Of a DNA stretch of 64,000 nucleotides, positions 25,835-35,433 are shown one piece after another (position 1 is the stretch's first letter; every line of letters starts with the position of its first letter). The notes beneath the pieces are model-generated. The model saw only the letters and a program-made list of their open reading frames with translations, was not told the DNA's origin and searched no databases. Source of the DNA: Streptococcus pantholopis (GTDB lineage: Bacteria; Bacillota; Bacilli; Lactobacillales; Streptococcaceae); contig NZ_CP014699.1 of the NCBI RefSeq assembly GCF_001642085.1, positions 186,001 to 250,000 of the forward strand, in the 5' to 3' direction. The position numbers were made by a program, and so were the translations under genes.

Positions 25835-27220
25835 ATGTCACAGAGTGGGTTATCAAAGAAGCTGATTGCTGCTATTTTGGCAACAGGTTTGCTGTCATTT
25901 AGCGGTGTTTTGGTTGAGACGGCAATGAATATTACTTTTCCGACTTTGATGAGAGAATTTGGCATCGGGACAGCAACTGTTCAGTGGATGACAACGGTTT
26001 ATCTTTTGGTTGTTGCTATTATTGTTCCGATTTCGGCCTATCTTAAGCGCTCTTTTAAAATGAAGCCGCTGTTTCTGACAGCCAATCTTCTCTTTTTGGC
26101 GGGTCTTTTAATTGATATTTTGGCTCCAACGTTTGGCCTGCTTTTGTTGGGGCGTGTAGTCCAGGGGATAGGTGTCGGAATTGCCCTGCCCTTGATGTTT
26201 AATATTATTTTAGAGCAGGTGCCGATGAATAAAATCGGTCTGATGATGGGGGTCGGAACCCTGATTACCGCTGTGGCACCGGCTATCGGCCCCACATTTG
26301 GCGGTTTGACCGCTTCTGTGTTGGGCTGGCGTTATATTTTTGTCCTTTTAGTGCCTCTGCTGCTCTTATCGCTTTTTTTAGGAATGACCAGTATTGAGCA
26401 AAAGTCAGAAGTAGCAGCGGAGCGGTTTGACTTTCTAAGTTTTCTGGCCATCATGGTTTTATTTATCGGTCTGATTTTGGGGATTGAAGGGCTCAGTTCT
26501 CACCCTTTTTTCAGTCTTAATGTTTTAGGGACCTTGATTTTAGGCATTTTAGGGCTTGTTTTCCTGCTCATTCGTTTAGGTCGGCTGGAGCAGCCGATTG
26601 TTAATCTTGCTATTTTGAAAAATCCTATCTTTGCTGGTCATGTTGCGGCTTTTTTCCTCTTTCAGATCGTCAACCTAGGCTTGTCTTTTTTGATTCCTAA
26701 TTATGTTCAGCTGGTTAATGGTGCCGATGCAACAGCGGCAGGTTTGATAGTACTTCCGGGGGCCTTGCTGGGGGCGTGCTTTTCTCCGTTCGGCGGCACT
26801 ATTTTAGATAGATTTGGAGCTCGAAAACCGATTTGGCTGGGCGCGGGTCTCGTTCTTGCTGCTTTGCTGCTCTATGCAGTGTTTGGTCTGCATCTGTCTA
26901 ACGGGGCTATCTGCTTAATCTATTTCTTCAACATGGTAGGAACAGGTATGGCTTTTGGCAATATTATGACCAATGGGCAAAAGCAGCTGACCTTTCAAGA
27001 GCGCTCAGATGCCAATGCTATTTTTAACACATTGCAGCAGTTTGCCGGAGCTCTTGGAACAACTGTAGCCGCTTTGATTGTCGCTATGAGCCAGACAAGC
27101 TCTGAATCGGCATACAGCAGAGCCACTGCTGTTGGTTCCCGGCACGCTTTTATCGTCTTTTTGGTTTTAGCTGTGATTCAGCTCGGCCTTCTTGTTTTAG
27201 TTGTCAAAAAAGAAGATTAG
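25835..27220 (+). CDS. MFS drug/proton antiporter (DHA2-like)
   Basis: 461 aa integral membrane protein with at least twelve hydrophobic segments. The N-terminal half has the pattern ETAMNITFPTLMREFGI followed by QWMTTVYLLVVAIIVPIS, then GRVVQGIGVGIALPLMFN, typical of DHA2-type multidrug exporters of the LmrB/EmrB kind. It probably exports a toxic compound using proton motive force; the substrate is unknown. An in-frame ATG at 25769 lies inside the repeat array; the ATG at 25835 follows AAGGGGGTTTTTG and starts the conserved part, so it is chosen. Confidence 0.88.
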   Translation: MSQSGLSKKLIAAILATGLLSFSGVLVETAMNITFPTLMREFGIGTATVQWMTTVYLLVVAIIVPISAYLKRSFKMKPLFLTANLLFLAGLLIDILAPTFGLLLLGRVVQGIGVGIALPLMFNIILEQVPMNKIGLMMGVGTLITAVAPAIGPTFGGLTASVLGWRYIFVLLVPLLLLSLFLGMTSIEQKSEVAAERFDFLSFLAIMVLFIGLILGIEGLSSHPFFSLNVLGTLILGILGLVFLLIRLGRLEQPIVNLAILKNPIFAGHVAAFFLFQIVNLGLSFLIPNYVQLVNGADATAAGLIVLPGALLGACFSPFGGTILDRFGARKPIWLGAGLVLAALLLYAVFGLHLSNGAICLIYFFNMVGTGMAFGNIMTNGQKQLTFQERSDANAIFNTLQQFAGALGTTVAALIVAMSQTSSESAYSRATAVGSRHAFIVFLVLAVIQLGLLVLVVKKED

Positions 27221-27268
27221 CCCTTTTTATGGCCTTTATGTTTTGGTTTTTTCAATTCCTAAATTTTA

Positions 27269-27277
27269 TGCTATAAT
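27269..27277 (+). promoter_or_regulatory. Extended -10 promoter for yqeG
   Basis: TGC-TATAAT, 30 bp before the chosen yqeG start codon. A weak -35 (TTTTCA) lies 17 bp upstream. Likely start of a ribosome-biogenesis operon. Confidence 0.65.
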
Positions 27278-27306
27278 GAGGGGAAAATATAATTGTGGAG
27301 AGAAGC

Positions 27307-27834
27307 TTGAGTATAGATGATTATCGTCCGACCTTTGCGGTTGGAGCAGTTTATGATCTAAAGGCTGAAGACCTGCTGCGTCAGGGGATTCATGCGATAT
27401 TGGTTGACTTAGATAATACGCTGATTGCCTGGAATAATCCGGATGGCACTCAAGAAGTGAGAGCCTGGCTGGATGAGATGACGATGGCGGACATTTCAGT
27501 TGTTGTGATTTCCAATAACAGCCATTCACGTGTTGAGCGTGCCGTGGCTCATTTTGGTGTGGATTTTGTCAGCAGGGCTATGAAGCCCTTTGCCCGCGGG
27601 ATTAACGCTGCTATTGAGCGTTACGGTTTTAACCGCGATGAGGTGGTGATGGTCGGCGATCAGCTGATGACAGATATCAGAGCCAGCCATCGGGCTGGTA
27701 TCCGATCTGTTTTGGTTAAACCTTTAGTCAGGACAGATGCCTGGAATACCCAATTTAACCGCTGGCGGGAACGGCGGGTTTGGGCCAAACTGGAAGAAAA
27801 ATACGGAAAGATTGAATACCAAAAAGGAATTTAA
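27307..27834 (+). CDS. yqeG: YqeG family HAD-IIIA phosphatase
   Basis: 175 aa HAD-superfamily IIIA phosphatase. Motif I is LVDLDNTLIAW, followed by VVISNNSHSR, and motif IV is MVGDQLMTDIRAS. Substrate unknown; the gene travels with yqeH, yhbY, nadD and yqeK in Firmicutes. The TTG at 27307 gives the conserved start MSIDDYRPTF with GGAG eight bases upstream; a GTG at 27295 is in frame but would place the ribosome-binding site inside the coding region. yqeH begins immediately after the stop codon. Confidence 0.92.
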   Translation: MSIDDYRPTFAVGAVYDLKAEDLLRQGIHAILVDLDNTLIAWNNPDGTQEVRAWLDEMTMADISVVVISNNSHSRVERAVAHFGVDFVSRAMKPFARGINAAIERYGFNRDEVVMVGDQLMTDIRASHRAGIRSVLVKPLVRTDAWNTQFNRWRERRVWAKLEEKYGKIEYQKGI

Positions 27835-28953
27835 GTGGAAAAAATATTTTGCATAGGCTGCGGAGCTGAAATTCAAACAGAAGATAAAAACCGAGCGGGC
27901 TATACGCCAGCTGCAGCTTTGAAAAAAAGTCTTGAGACAGAGACTGTTTACTGTCAGCGCTGTTTTCGCTTACGCCATTATAATGAGATTGAAGATGTCA
28001 GCATATCAGATGATGATTTTCTGAAGCTTTTGCATGAGGTTGGTGACAGTAAAGCTTTAGTTGTTAATGTAGTGGATATTTTTGATTTTAATGGGTCAGT
28101 TATTCCGGGCCTGCAGCGCTTTGTCGCAGGCAATGATATTCTGCTGGTGGGCAACAAAAAAGATGTTCTGCCCAAGTCCGTCAAAGAAAGCAAGGTTCGC
28201 CACTGGCTGAGAGAACGTGCCTATGAAGAGGGCCTGCGTCCGCTTGATGTTATCCTGACTAGTGCACAGAAACATCAGTCGATTAAAGAGCTGATAGCTG
28301 CAATTGAGCGTCTGCGCCAGGGGCGTGATGTTTATGTTGTAGGTGTAACCAATGTTGGCAAGTCAACACTAATCAATGCTATTATCCAAGAGCTGACCGG
28401 TGAAAAGTCACTCATTACCACCAGTCGTTTTCCGGGGACAACCTTGGATAAAATTGAAATTCCTTTGGAAGATGGTTCTTATATTTTTGACAGCCCAGGC
28501 ATTGTTCACCGCCAGCAAATGGCGCACTATTTAACTGCTAAAAGTCTGAAATATGTCAGTCCGAAAAAGGAAATAAAACCTAAAACCTATCAGCTTCTTC
28601 CAAAACAGACCCTGTTTTTGGGCGGCTTAGCACGGTTTGATTTTATATCCGGTCCTAAGCAAGGGATGACGGCTTATTTTGACAATAATTTATCGCTCCA
28701 CAGGACGAAGCTGGCAGGAGCAGATGACTTTTATAAAAAACATTTGGGAGGTCTTCTGCAGCCCCCAGCAGCCCAAGAAGCAGAAAGCTTTCCGGAGCTG
28801 GTCCGTCACGAGTGGTCTGTCACGGATCGTCTGGATATTGTCTATTCTGGTTTGGGCTGGATTCGCGTGCAAGGCAGCGAGGGAACCCCTCTTCAGATTG
28901 CAGCCTGGGCTCCTAAAGGAGTTGCCGTATTGCTGCGTCAGGCCTTAATTTAA
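27835..28953 (+). CDS. yqeH: Ribosome biogenesis GTPase YqeH
   Basis: 372 aa circularly permuted GTPase needed for 30S subunit assembly. An N-terminal zinc finger (CIGCG and CQRC) precedes the permuted G motifs: G4 LVGNKKD and G5 TSAQ come before G1 VGVTNVGKST, G2 TTSRFPGTT and G3 DSPG. GTG start at 27835, abutting the yqeG stop, with AAGGA eight bases upstream. Length normal. It belongs to the yqeG-yqeH-yhbY-nadD-yqeK-rsfS group, although a promoter for nadD breaks the run here. Confidence 0.97.
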   Translation: MEKIFCIGCGAEIQTEDKNRAGYTPAAALKKSLETETVYCQRCFRLRHYNEIEDVSISDDDFLKLLHEVGDSKALVVNVVDIFDFNGSVIPGLQRFVAGNDILLVGNKKDVLPKSVKESKVRHWLRERAYEEGLRPLDVILTSAQKHQSIKELIAAIERLRQGRDVYVVGVTNVGKSTLINAIIQELTGEKSLITTSRFPGTTLDKIEIPLEDGSYIFDSPGIVHRQQMAHYLTAKSLKYVSPKKEIKPKTYQLLPKQTLFLGGLARFDFISGPKQGMTAYFDNNLSLHRTKLAGADDFYKKHLGGLLQPPAAQEAESFPELVRHEWSVTDRLDIVYSGLGWIRVQGSEGTPLQIAAWAPKGVAVLLRQALI

Positions 28954-29049
28954 GGTGAATGCTGAGTGATATTGAAAGAAAGGAAGCAAAAATACAAATA
29001 AAAACAGCTATGCTCTTGTTTTTAGTCAGGAATTTTTGCGCAGGAAATA

Positions 29050-29358
29050 ATGTTAACAAGCAAACAGCGTGCTTTTCTTAAAGGACAGGCACAGCCAATG
29101 AAGGCCATCATTCAGATTGGGAAAAATGGCCTCAATAGTCATATCAAGACCAGTATCCGTCAGGCTTTAGATGCCAGAGAGCTAATCAAGGTCTCTCTTT
29201 TGCAGAATACAGATGAAGACCTTCATGAGGTTGCCGAAATTTTAGAAAATGAAATCGGCTGCGAGACTGTTCTGAAAATCGGTCGGACACTGATCTTATA
29301 TAAGGAATCGGCTAAGAAAGAGAACCGCAAATTATCCCCTAAAGTAAAAATGATTTGA
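29050..29358 (+). CDS. yhbY: YhbY family RNA-binding protein
   Basis: 102 aa CRS1-YhbY domain protein. The KH-like fold is shown by AQPMKAIIQIGKNGLNSHI, then IKVSLLQNTDEDLHEVAE and the C-terminal IGRTLILYKES. It associates with pre-50S ribosomal particles. ATG at 29050 after CAGGAAATA. Basic extension at the C-terminus. Located 96 bp after yqeH. Confidence 0.95.
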   Translation: MLTSKQRAFLKGQAQPMKAIIQIGKNGLNSHIKTSIRQALDARELIKVSLLQNTDEDLHEVAEILENEIGCETVLKIGRTLILYKESAKKENRKLSPKVKMI

Positions 29359-29724
29359 TTCTGTAAAGCGACAGCTTTTTAGACCGATATAAACAGTAAA
29401 GCTGTCTAAAGAAGCAGGCAGGGGGACTGACAGATAAGCGGGCTTTTGAACTGGGCAGTAGGTCGTCAAGCTGTAGGAATCTTGCTTTTATTGAATAGTC
29501 AATAATCGGAGGCTGGGATTTTTATCCCAGCCTTCTCTGCTGCCAAAGTTAAATCGGCAGTTCCGGTCCGATAGCAGCAGGCAGGCAGTTCTCCTATGTG
29601 GCAAAAATGAGAAGATTCTATGTTCCCATCAGGCTGGGACCTGCCTTTTTGTCCACTGGCCCAGCTTTTTCTTTCCCAGCTTTTGTGTTATAATGAAGGA
29701 CGACTACAGACGAGGAGACTGACT
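29359..29724. other. Intergenic region between yhbY and nadD
   Basis: No gene is recognisable. It contains the inverted repeat TTATTGA/TCAATAA (29488-29505), then the hairpin GGCTGGGAT/ATCCCAGCC (29511-29532) with a weak T-run, probably the yhbY terminator. A second GGCTGGGAC occurs near 29632, and the nadD promoter lies at the right end. Confidence 0.55.
29686..29694 (+). promoter_or_regulatory. Extended -10 promoter for nadD
   Basis: TGT-TATAAT, 30 bp before the nadD start codon. The -35 region is only T-rich. Confidence 0.65.
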
Positions 29725-30357
29725 ATGGCTTTAGAGCTATTAACTCCGTTCACGAAAGTTGAACTTGAAACTGAAGTAAAAGATAAGAACCGTAAACAAA
29801 TCGGTATTTTAGGCGGAAATTTCAACCCAGTTCACAATGCGCATTTGCTTATTGCTGATCAGGTCCGCCAGCGTCTGGGGCTGGATCAGGTTTTGCTCAT
29901 GCCGGAGTACCAACCGCCCCATGTTGACCGAAAAACAACGATTTCAGAAAAACACCGGCTGAAAATGCTGGAATTAGCCATTGAAGGTGTTGCAGGCTTA
30001 GCGATTGAAACGATTGAATTGGACCGTAAAGGCGTCAGCTACACTTACGATACCATGAAACTTTTAATAGAACAGCATCCTGAAGTGGATTATTATTTTA
30101 TTATCGGCGCTGACATGGTTGATTACCTGCCCAAGTGGTACAGAATTGCAGAACTGGTTCAAATGGTTCAGTTTGTCGGGATTCAGCGGCCCAAATATAA
30201 AGCAGGGACGTCTTATCCTCTCATTTGGGTAGATGTTCCGCTTATGGATATCTCTTCCAGTATGATTCGCGATTTTATTAAAAATGGCTGCCGGCCTAAT
30301 TATCTTTTACCTCAGTCTGTTCTTGACTATATTGAAGAAAAAGGACTTTACAGATGA
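29725..30357 (+). CDS. nadD: Nicotinate-nucleotide adenylyltransferase
   Basis: 210 aa NadD, which joins ATP and nicotinate mononucleotide to give deamido-[22 protein letters not shown] is the nucleotidyltransferase HxGH-type motif (here HNAH), and [10 protein letters not shown] is the C-terminal ISSTxIR-type motif. About 25 residues precede the core, typical of streptococcal NadD. The ATG at 29725 follows CGAGGAGACTGACT and is preferred over an upstream in-frame ATG that would precede the promoter. The yqeK start overlaps the stop (ATGA). Confidence 0.96.
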   Translation: MALELLTPFTKVELETEVKDKNRKQIGILGGNFNPVHNAHLLIADQVRQRLGLDQVLLMPEYQPPHVDRKTTISEKHRLKMLELAIEGVAGLAIETIELDRKGVSYTYDTMKLLIEQHPEVDYYFIIGADMVDYLPKWYRIAELVQMVQFVGIQRPKYKAGTSYPLIWVDVPLMDISSSMIRDFIKNGCRPNYLLPQSVLDYIEEKGLYR

Positions 30358-30938
30358 CTTATGAGCACTATATCGGATTAGAGCGTTCGGAGCTTTTGCC
30401 AAAAATACAAGCGAAGATGAGTGCAAAACGTTTCCGCCATGTTCTCGGTGTCGAGCAGGCAGCGAGGTCTTTGGCTGAGCGTTATCATTATGACACAGAA
30501 AAAGCCGGACTGGCCGGCCTCCTTCATGATTATGCTAAGGAACTACCTGATGTCGATTTTTTAGCTCTTATTGACAGCTACCAATTAGACCCCGAGCTAA
30601 AAAAATGGGGGAATAATGTTTGGCATGGTATGGTTGGTATTTATAAAATTCAAGAAGACTTAGGCCTGAGAGATCAGGAAATCCTGCGCAGTATTGAAAT
30701 CCATACGGTAGGGGCAGCCCAAATGTCCCTTTTAGATAAAATCATTTATGTTGCCGATTATATTGAGCCTAACCGTACCCTGACCTTAACTGAGGAGGCG
30801 CGCAGGATAGCAGAGCAGTCACTGGATAAGGCGGTGGCTTTTGAGACTGTTCACACGGTTGCTCATCTCGCTCAGCGGGCGCAGCCGATTTATCCTCAAA
30901 CCATTGCAACCTACAATGCTTTTGTAAAGTACTTTTGA
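30354..30938 (+). CDS. yqeK: YqeK family HD-domain hydrolase (Ap4A hydrolase type)
   Basis: 194 aa HD-domain metalloenzyme. Metal ligands are in [20 protein letters not shown] (the HD pair) and [10 protein letters not shown], with [20 protein letters not shown] as the second half. Characterised YqeK proteins cleave diadenosine tetraphosphate symmetrically to ADP. It overlaps nadD by four bases and is followed by rsfS after 33 bp, so the three are one transcription unit. Confidence 0.94.
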   Translation: MTYEHYIGLERSELLPKIQAKMSAKRFRHVLGVEQAARSLAERYHYDTEKAGLAGLLHDYAKELPDVDFLALIDSYQLDPELKKWGNNVWHGMVGIYKIQEDLGLRDQEILRSIEIHTVGAAQMSLLDKIIYVADYIEPNRTLTLTEEARRIAEQSLDKAVAFETVHTVAHLAQRAQPIYPQTIATYNAFVKYF

Positions 30939-30971
30939 AGCGGAAATCCCAAACAGAGGAGAAATAAGAAT

Positions 30972-31325
30972 TTGAACGATAAAGAATTATTAAAACTGAT
31001 TGTTAAGGCAGCTGATGCCAAACGGGCTGAAGATATTGTTGTTTTGGATGTCAGCGGTCTGACCAGCGTGACCGATTATTTTGTGATTGCCAGTTCAGTC
31101 AATACTAGACAGCTGACAGCTGTCACAGACAATATTCGCGAAAAAATAAAAGAAGCCGGAGGAGATGCCAGCCGTGTGGAAGGCACAGGTGAGACAGGCT
31201 GGGTCCTCTTGGACTTTGGTGATGTTGTTGTCCATATCTTTTCAGAAGATGAACGGCAGCGCTATAATCTTGAAAAACTGTGGCATGAGGCGCCGCTCGT
31301 AGATACAGCAGAACTCTTAGCTTAA
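30972..31325 (+). CDS. rsfS: Ribosomal silencing factor RsfS
   Basis: 117 aa RsfS (Iojap family), which binds ribosomal protein uL14 and blocks subunit joining when nutrients are short. Diagnostic segments are [39 protein letters not shown] and FYNLEKLW-like [14 protein letters not shown] start with AGGAGAAATAAGAA upstream; no ATG is available before the conserved region. Last gene of the nadD unit. Confidence 0.95.
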   Translation: MNDKELLKLIVKAADAKRAEDIVVLDVSGLTSVTDYFVIASSVNTRQLTAVTDNIREKIKEAGGDASRVEGTGETGWVLLDFGDVVVHIFSEDERQRYNLEKLWHEAPLVDTAELLA

Positions 31326-31361
31326 TATCGGATGGATCTTATGTTCCGGTGTTTTCGTTAA

Positions 31362-31610
31362 TGGAAGGACAAAGTTTTAGCGGGGCGACTGCTGCCTATT
31401 TTTACTGCAGGGACTTCCCTATCTCTGGCGGCTCTTCCTGTTCTGGAGCCAGATTTTTTGTTGACTGGCCAGCAAGTTTTTGGGATATCGGTCAAGGCTG
31501 AACGAGTTTTTCTTTTATCATGACTGGTTTTTATGTTGCAGAAATTTAAAGTATTTGCGATGGTATTGACCTTTTTGTTTTTATGCTGGCTCTTTATTAT
31601 ATTTTATTAG
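31362..31610 (+). pseudogene. Remnant of a small membrane protein gene
   Basis: An 82-codon frame interrupted by a single TGA at 31521-31523. Upstream it is closed by a TAA at 31359 and it has no start codon. Before the stop it reads LLPIFTAGTSLSLAALPVL and PDFLLTGQQVFGISVKAE; after it MLQKFKVFAMVLTFLF and CWLFIIFY, both hydrophobic and in the same frame, ending at TAG 31608. The consistent hydrophobic character on both sides of the stop suggests a decayed membrane protein gene that has lost its N-terminus. The parent family was not recognised. The rest of the rsfS to methyltransferase gap holds a terminator-type repeat. Confidence 0.4.
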
Positions 31611-31677
31611 ATTCTGGCGTCAAAGTTGGTTGCTGATAGCTTGCCGGCCTGCTTCTGATTATGACATCAGAAAGATA

Positions 31678-31750
31678 GATGAGGCTGGAACCAAAGTCCT
31701 GCCTCATTTCACTTTTTTAGACATATGCGTTTGACGCAGCCGCTAATGGA
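31678..31750 (+). repeat. Second repeat family (terminator-like), copy 1
   Basis: GAGGC/GCCTC stem starting at 31681, then TTTCACTTTTTTAGACATATG and a second small stem TGCG-TTTGA-CGCA. Homologous, in opposite orientation, to 63038-63105, where the second stem reads TGCA-CTTGA-TGCA. On the plus strand the first hairpin is followed by a T-run after six bases and may terminate transcription. Confidence 0.75.
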
Positions 31751-31864
31751 AGTTCTTATCCCTTGTTAAAAGGGATAGCGGCCAACTGAACAAAATAAAA
31801 AACGTCATTTTATGACGATTTACCAATTTTTATCCCACTCTCTAGGTGACATTAAGGAGAAAAG

Positions 31865-32605
31865 ATGGCAGCTTATGAAATGTTTGCTAAGGTCTATGAT
31901 AGTATCATGGATCAAACACTGTATGATAAATGGACAGACTTCTCGCTCCGCCATTTGCCCAAAACGGCAGAGCGCAGAAAGTTATTAGAACTGGCCTGCG
32001 GGACAGGCATTCAGTCACTGCGTTTTGCAGAAGCCGGTTTTGATGTGACCGGCCTAGATTTGAGCGCCGAAATGCTCAAAGTTGCTGAAAAACGCGCTGC
32101 AGCTGCAAAAGCAGATCTTGTCTTCAAACAAGGAGATATGCTGGATTTATCCCAGCTAGGGAAGTATGATTTTGTAACCTGCTATGCCGATTCTATCTGC
32201 TATATGCAGGATGAGGCAGAGGTGGGAGATGTTTTCAGTGAGGTTTACAAGGTGCTTTGTGAGGACGGTGTTTTTATATTTGATGTGCATTCGACCTATC
32301 AGACTGATAAGCATTATCCGGGTTTTTCCTATCATGAAAATGCAGACGATTTTGCTATGGTCTGGGATACTTATGCCGATCAAGCTCCGCATTCTATTGT
32401 CCATGAGCTGACTTTTTTTATGCAGGACAGCGATGGACGCTTTACGCGCTATGACGAAGTTCATGAGGAGCGCACCTACGATATCCTGACCTACGATATT
32501 TTATTAGAGCAGGCTGGTTTCCGCTCTTTCCGCCTTTACGCTGATTTCAAAGACCAAAAACCAAAAGCAGACAGTCTGCGCTGGTTTTTTGTAGCAAAGA
32601 AATAA
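31865..32605 (+). CDS. Class I SAM-dependent methyltransferase
   Basis: 246 aa. Motif I ELACGTGIQSLRFAEAGFDVTG near residue 40 (the Gly-rich SAM loop is LACGTG), LDLSAEMLKVAEKRA, motif II-like GDMLDLSQLGKYDFVTC, then a variable C-terminal half with EVHEERTYDILTYD. The pattern matches the small-molecule or tRNA-type methyltransferases of Firmicutes but gives no substrate. ATG after AAGGAGAAAAG. It stands between rsfS and tmcAL, as in related streptococci; a tRNA-modification role is only a guess from the neighbour. Confidence 0.88.
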   Translation: MAAYEMFAKVYDSIMDQTLYDKWTDFSLRHLPKTAERRKLLELACGTGIQSLRFAEAGFDVTGLDLSAEMLKVAEKRAAAAKADLVFKQGDMLDLSQLGKYDFVTCYADSICYMQDEAEVGDVFSEVYKVLCEDGVFIFDVHSTYQTDKHYPGFSYHENADDFAMVWDTYADQAPHSIVHELTFFMQDSDGRFTRYDEVHEERTYDILTYDILLEQAGFRSFRLYADFKDQKPKADSLRWFFVAKK

Positions 32606-32724
32606 GACTGCTTGCTTGAGGAGGCTGTTTGAAGCTGACAGTTTATCCTTGGTTTTGCACTTACTGGTAATCTGCCTTAACCTTTTGTTTAGCTGTAGAT
32701 TATCAGCAGTCCAAAGGAGTTTGT

Positions 32725-33813
32725 ATGACAGTGACAGGTATTATCGCAGAATTTAATCCTTTTCATAACGGTCACCGCTACCTGCTTTCGCAGGCAGACG
32801 GCATCAAAATCATTGCTATGTCAGGGAACTTTGTTCAGCGCGGAGAACCGGCGCTCATTGATAAATGGACAAGAGCGCAGCTGGCACTTGAAAATGGGGC
32901 AGACCTTGTGGTTGAGCTCCCTTTTCTTGTTGCAGTTCAGTCTGCTGATTATTTTGCAGAGGGTGCCGTATCCATCCTGAAGCGGCTAGGCGTAGACACC
33001 TTGACTTTCGGAACAGAAGAACCGCTTGATTATCAAAAACTCTCGGCACTTTACGGTAAGCATAAGGCGGAGATGGAGACCTTTCTCGCAGAGCTTCCTG
33101 AGGAACTCAGCTATCCCCAAAAAACTCAGAAAATGTGGGAGCGTTTTGCGGGCATAGCTTTTTCAGGCAGCACTCCCAACCATATTTTGGGTTTATCCTA
33201 TGCAAAGGCCAGTGCGGGAAAAGAGTTATGTTTACAGCCTATTAAGCGTTTGGGAGCCGGTTTTCACTCAAAGGATAAGGATCAGACAATTGCTTCTGCA
33301 ACAGCTATTCGCAGCCACATTGCAGACAGTAATTTTATCACTCAGTCGGTGCCAAATCCAGCCCTCCTTTTGTCAGCTCCACAGGTGACTTGGGACGATT
33401 ATTTCAGCTTGCTGAAATATCAGATTTTGACCAACTCCAGCCTGCCCTCTGTTTTTCAGCTTAATGAAGAGTTAGCCAGCCGTATCCGCACAGCTGTTCG
33501 GACTGCAGAGACAGCAGAAGAGCTGGTTGAAAAAGTTGCGACCAAACGCTATACTAAGGCGCGTGTACGAAGGATTCTCACTTATATTCTTGTCAATGCA
33601 CGCGACAGTAATCTGCCGCAGGCCGTTCATGTTCTGGGCTTTACTGCAAAAGGCAGGGCTCACCTCAAAGCTGTTAAAAGCTCTGTCCGACTGATTACAC
33701 GAATCGGAAGCCAGCCTTGGGATCAAATGACCCAGCAGGCTGACACTGTCTACCAACTGGGAAAGGCCAGCATTGCTGAGCAGACTTGGGGACGTGTGCC
33801 GCTTAAGATTTGA
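32725..33813 (+). CDS. tmcAL: tRNA(Met) cytidine acetate ligase
   Basis: 362 aa TmcAL (formerly YlbM), which activates acetate with ATP and forms N4-acetylcytidine at the wobble position of elongator tRNA(Met). The N-terminal nucleotidyltransferase-like site is [16 protein letters not shown], followed by [37 protein letters not shown] and GTEE. The C-terminal half contains ATAIRSHI and [20 protein letters not shown] after CAAAGGAGTTTGT. Length slightly shorter than the Bacillus protein. Confidence 0.95.
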   Translation: MTVTGIIAEFNPFHNGHRYLLSQADGIKIIAMSGNFVQRGEPALIDKWTRAQLALENGADLVVELPFLVAVQSADYFAEGAVSILKRLGVDTLTFGTEEPLDYQKLSALYGKHKAEMETFLAELPEELSYPQKTQKMWERFAGIAFSGSTPNHILGLSYAKASAGKELCLQPIKRLGAGFHSKDKDQTIASATAIRSHIADSNFITQSVPNPALLLSAPQVTWDDYFSLLKYQILTNSSLPSVFQLNEELASRIRTAVRTAETAEELVEKVATKRYTKARVRRILTYILVNARDSNLPQAVHVLGFTAKGRAHLKAVKSSVRLITRIGSQPWDQMTQQADTVYQLGKASIAEQTWGRVPLKI

Positions 33814-33891
33814 GATGTTTTAAAAACAGCAGATGACAAAAGGTTCATTAAATTCCTCAGACACCAAAAATCTGCATCAATAAAAAGACCA

Positions 33892-33900
33892 TGTTATAAT
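33892..33900 (+). promoter_or_regulatory. Extended -10 promoter for the NmrA-like gene
   Basis: TGT-TATAAT, 33 bp before the chosen start codon; no clear -35. Confidence 0.6.
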
Positions 33901-33933
33901 AAACCTATCAAATAAATGACAATGGGGGGAATG

Positions 33934-34785
33934 ATGACAACAATTGCAATTACAGGAGTAACAGGACAGTTAGGCGGTTTTGTTGCCCGCCGGATTTCTG
34001 AGGCCGGTTTGCCGGCCCGTCATCTAGCACGGCGCCCTGAAAGGGCTCCTAAACTGGCTGGAGCCAGTCTTTTTAAAGCTAGCTATGAACATTCACAGGA
34101 GGCCGTAGCCGCATTATCCGGAGTTGATGTTCTCTTTATGGTATCTGCTAGAGAACATCCGGAACGTCTACGGCAGCATAAAGAGTTTATAGCAGCTGCT
34201 CGAGAGGCGGGAGTCAGACATATCGTCTATACTTCCTTTTATAATGCCAGCCCGGATTCGACCTTTACTTTGGCGCGTGATCATGCTGCGACTGAAAAAT
34301 ATATCAAGCAGCAAGGACTGACCTATACCTTTTTGAGAGATAATTTTTATTTGGATTTCTTTGTAGATTTGGCAAAGGAATACGGAGAAATCAAGGGGCC
34401 GGCTGGTCAAGGGACAGTATCCGCTGTTTTACGAAGCGATGTTGCTGAAGTAGCTGCAGCGGTTTTGAAAAATCCGCAAAAATGGGAAAATCAAATCTTA
34501 GACATGACCGGACCGGAAGATTTGAGTCTGGCTGCTATTGCCCAACAGTGCAGTCACGTGCTGGGAAAGCAAGTCGTTTACACAGAAGAAACGGTTTCGG
34601 ATGCTTATGCCTCCCGCAAAGCTTGGCCGGCTCAGCAGTGGGAATATGATTCGTGGGTATCAACCTACACCGCTATCGCAGCAGGGGAGCAGTCCGGCCT
34701 TTCTAAAGACATCGAACATGTTCTGGGCAGACGACCAACCAGTTTGAAAGAGTATTTGCAGACACTTGCTGCTGAGAATCAGTGA
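33934..34785 (+). CDS. NmrA/QorB-like NAD(P)-binding protein
   Basis: 283 aa atypical short-chain dehydrogenase. ITGVTGQLGG at the N-terminus is the Rossmann dinucleotide loop, LARRPERAPKL follows the second strand, and VDVLFMVSAREHPERL the fourth. There is no SDR Tyr-x-x-x-Lys catalytic pair, so it may be an NADPH-dependent quinone reductase of the QorB type or a redox sensor. The start region reads GGGGGG-A-ATGATG; the second ATG (33934) gives the family-like MTTIAITGVTG and the better spacing. Its own promoter precedes it. Confidence 0.82.
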   Translation: MTTIAITGVTGQLGGFVARRISEAGLPARHLARRPERAPKLAGASLFKASYEHSQEAVAALSGVDVLFMVSAREHPERLRQHKEFIAAAREAGVRHIVYTSFYNASPDSTFTLARDHAATEKYIKQQGLTYTFLRDNFYLDFFVDLAKEYGEIKGPAGQGTVSAVLRSDVAEVAAAVLKNPQKWENQILDMTGPEDLSLAAIAQQCSHVLGKQVVYTEETVSDAYASRKAWPAQQWEYDSWVSTYTAIAAGEQSGLSKDIEHVLGRRPTSLKEYLQTLAAENQ

Positions 34786-34850
34786 TATGTAAATGACAAT
34801 TTAAAATCAGCTTGTAATAAGTGTTGAAAAAACGAGGGGAGGGAACATTT

Positions 34851-35405
34851 ATGCCTGACTTTCGCTATCGCTACCGCAAAACAGCTATGATTTGGCAAGC
34901 TGTTATCGGTTTCTTCTTTTTAGGCTTTGTTCTATTTTGGCTGAGAGCAGCTCCTTTTATCTTAGACAGTATGACGACTATTCCTGGGCGTTCTGACAGT
35001 TCTCTTTTTGCTACCGTCGGGCTTAATATCTTTGTCCTTATGACTATGATTGCCGCCGGTTTATGTCTCGTTATTTCGGCTTTGCTTAAGCTGTTTATTC
35101 CCATAAAGGTGATTTCCGGAGACGAACAAGGGCTTACTGTCAGAGGCCCTTGGCTGAGGAGCTATCATCTGTCATGGGGTGAGATTGATTATTTGAGATA
35201 TGAGCAGCGTCTGATCTATCATCGTCCATCAAAAAAGCTGCGTACGAATTTTGAAACCTCTACGAGTGAGATTCTTCTGATTAAACCTTTGCAGGGGAAA
35301 ACGGTTCAAGTTAATATCACTCATCTGGATGGCCGTATTGATGACATTGTCGCTGACATTCGATCTTATCTTCCAAATGTCAAAATAATCGGTTTAGAGA
35401 TTTAA
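34851..35405 (+). CDS. Predicted membrane protein with PH-like C-terminal domain
   Basis: 184 aa. Two hydrophobic segments (about residues 15-35 and 65-85) are followed by a cytoplasmic domain of beta strands (VISGDEQGLTVRGPWL, YHLSWGEIDYLRYEQ, EILLIKPLQGKTVQVNI) ending in a helix, a pattern seen in bacterial PH-like membrane proteins. No function is recognised. The ATG at 34851 follows GGGGAGGGAACATTT; the frame is open upstream, but the earlier start lacks a ribosome-binding site. It lies 65 bp after the NmrA-like gene and may be co-transcribed. Confidence 0.7.
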   Translation: MPDFRYRYRKTAMIWQAVIGFFFLGFVLFWLRAAPFILDSMTTIPGRSDSSLFATVGLNIFVLMTMIAAGLCLVISALLKLFIPIKVISGDEQGLTVRGPWLRSYHLSWGEIDYLRYEQRLIYHRPSKKLRTNFETSTSEILLIKPLQGKTVQVNITHLDGRIDDIVADIRSYLPNVKIIGLEI

Positions 35406-35433
35406 TCAGCGGTTTTACTAACCTCTTTCAAAG

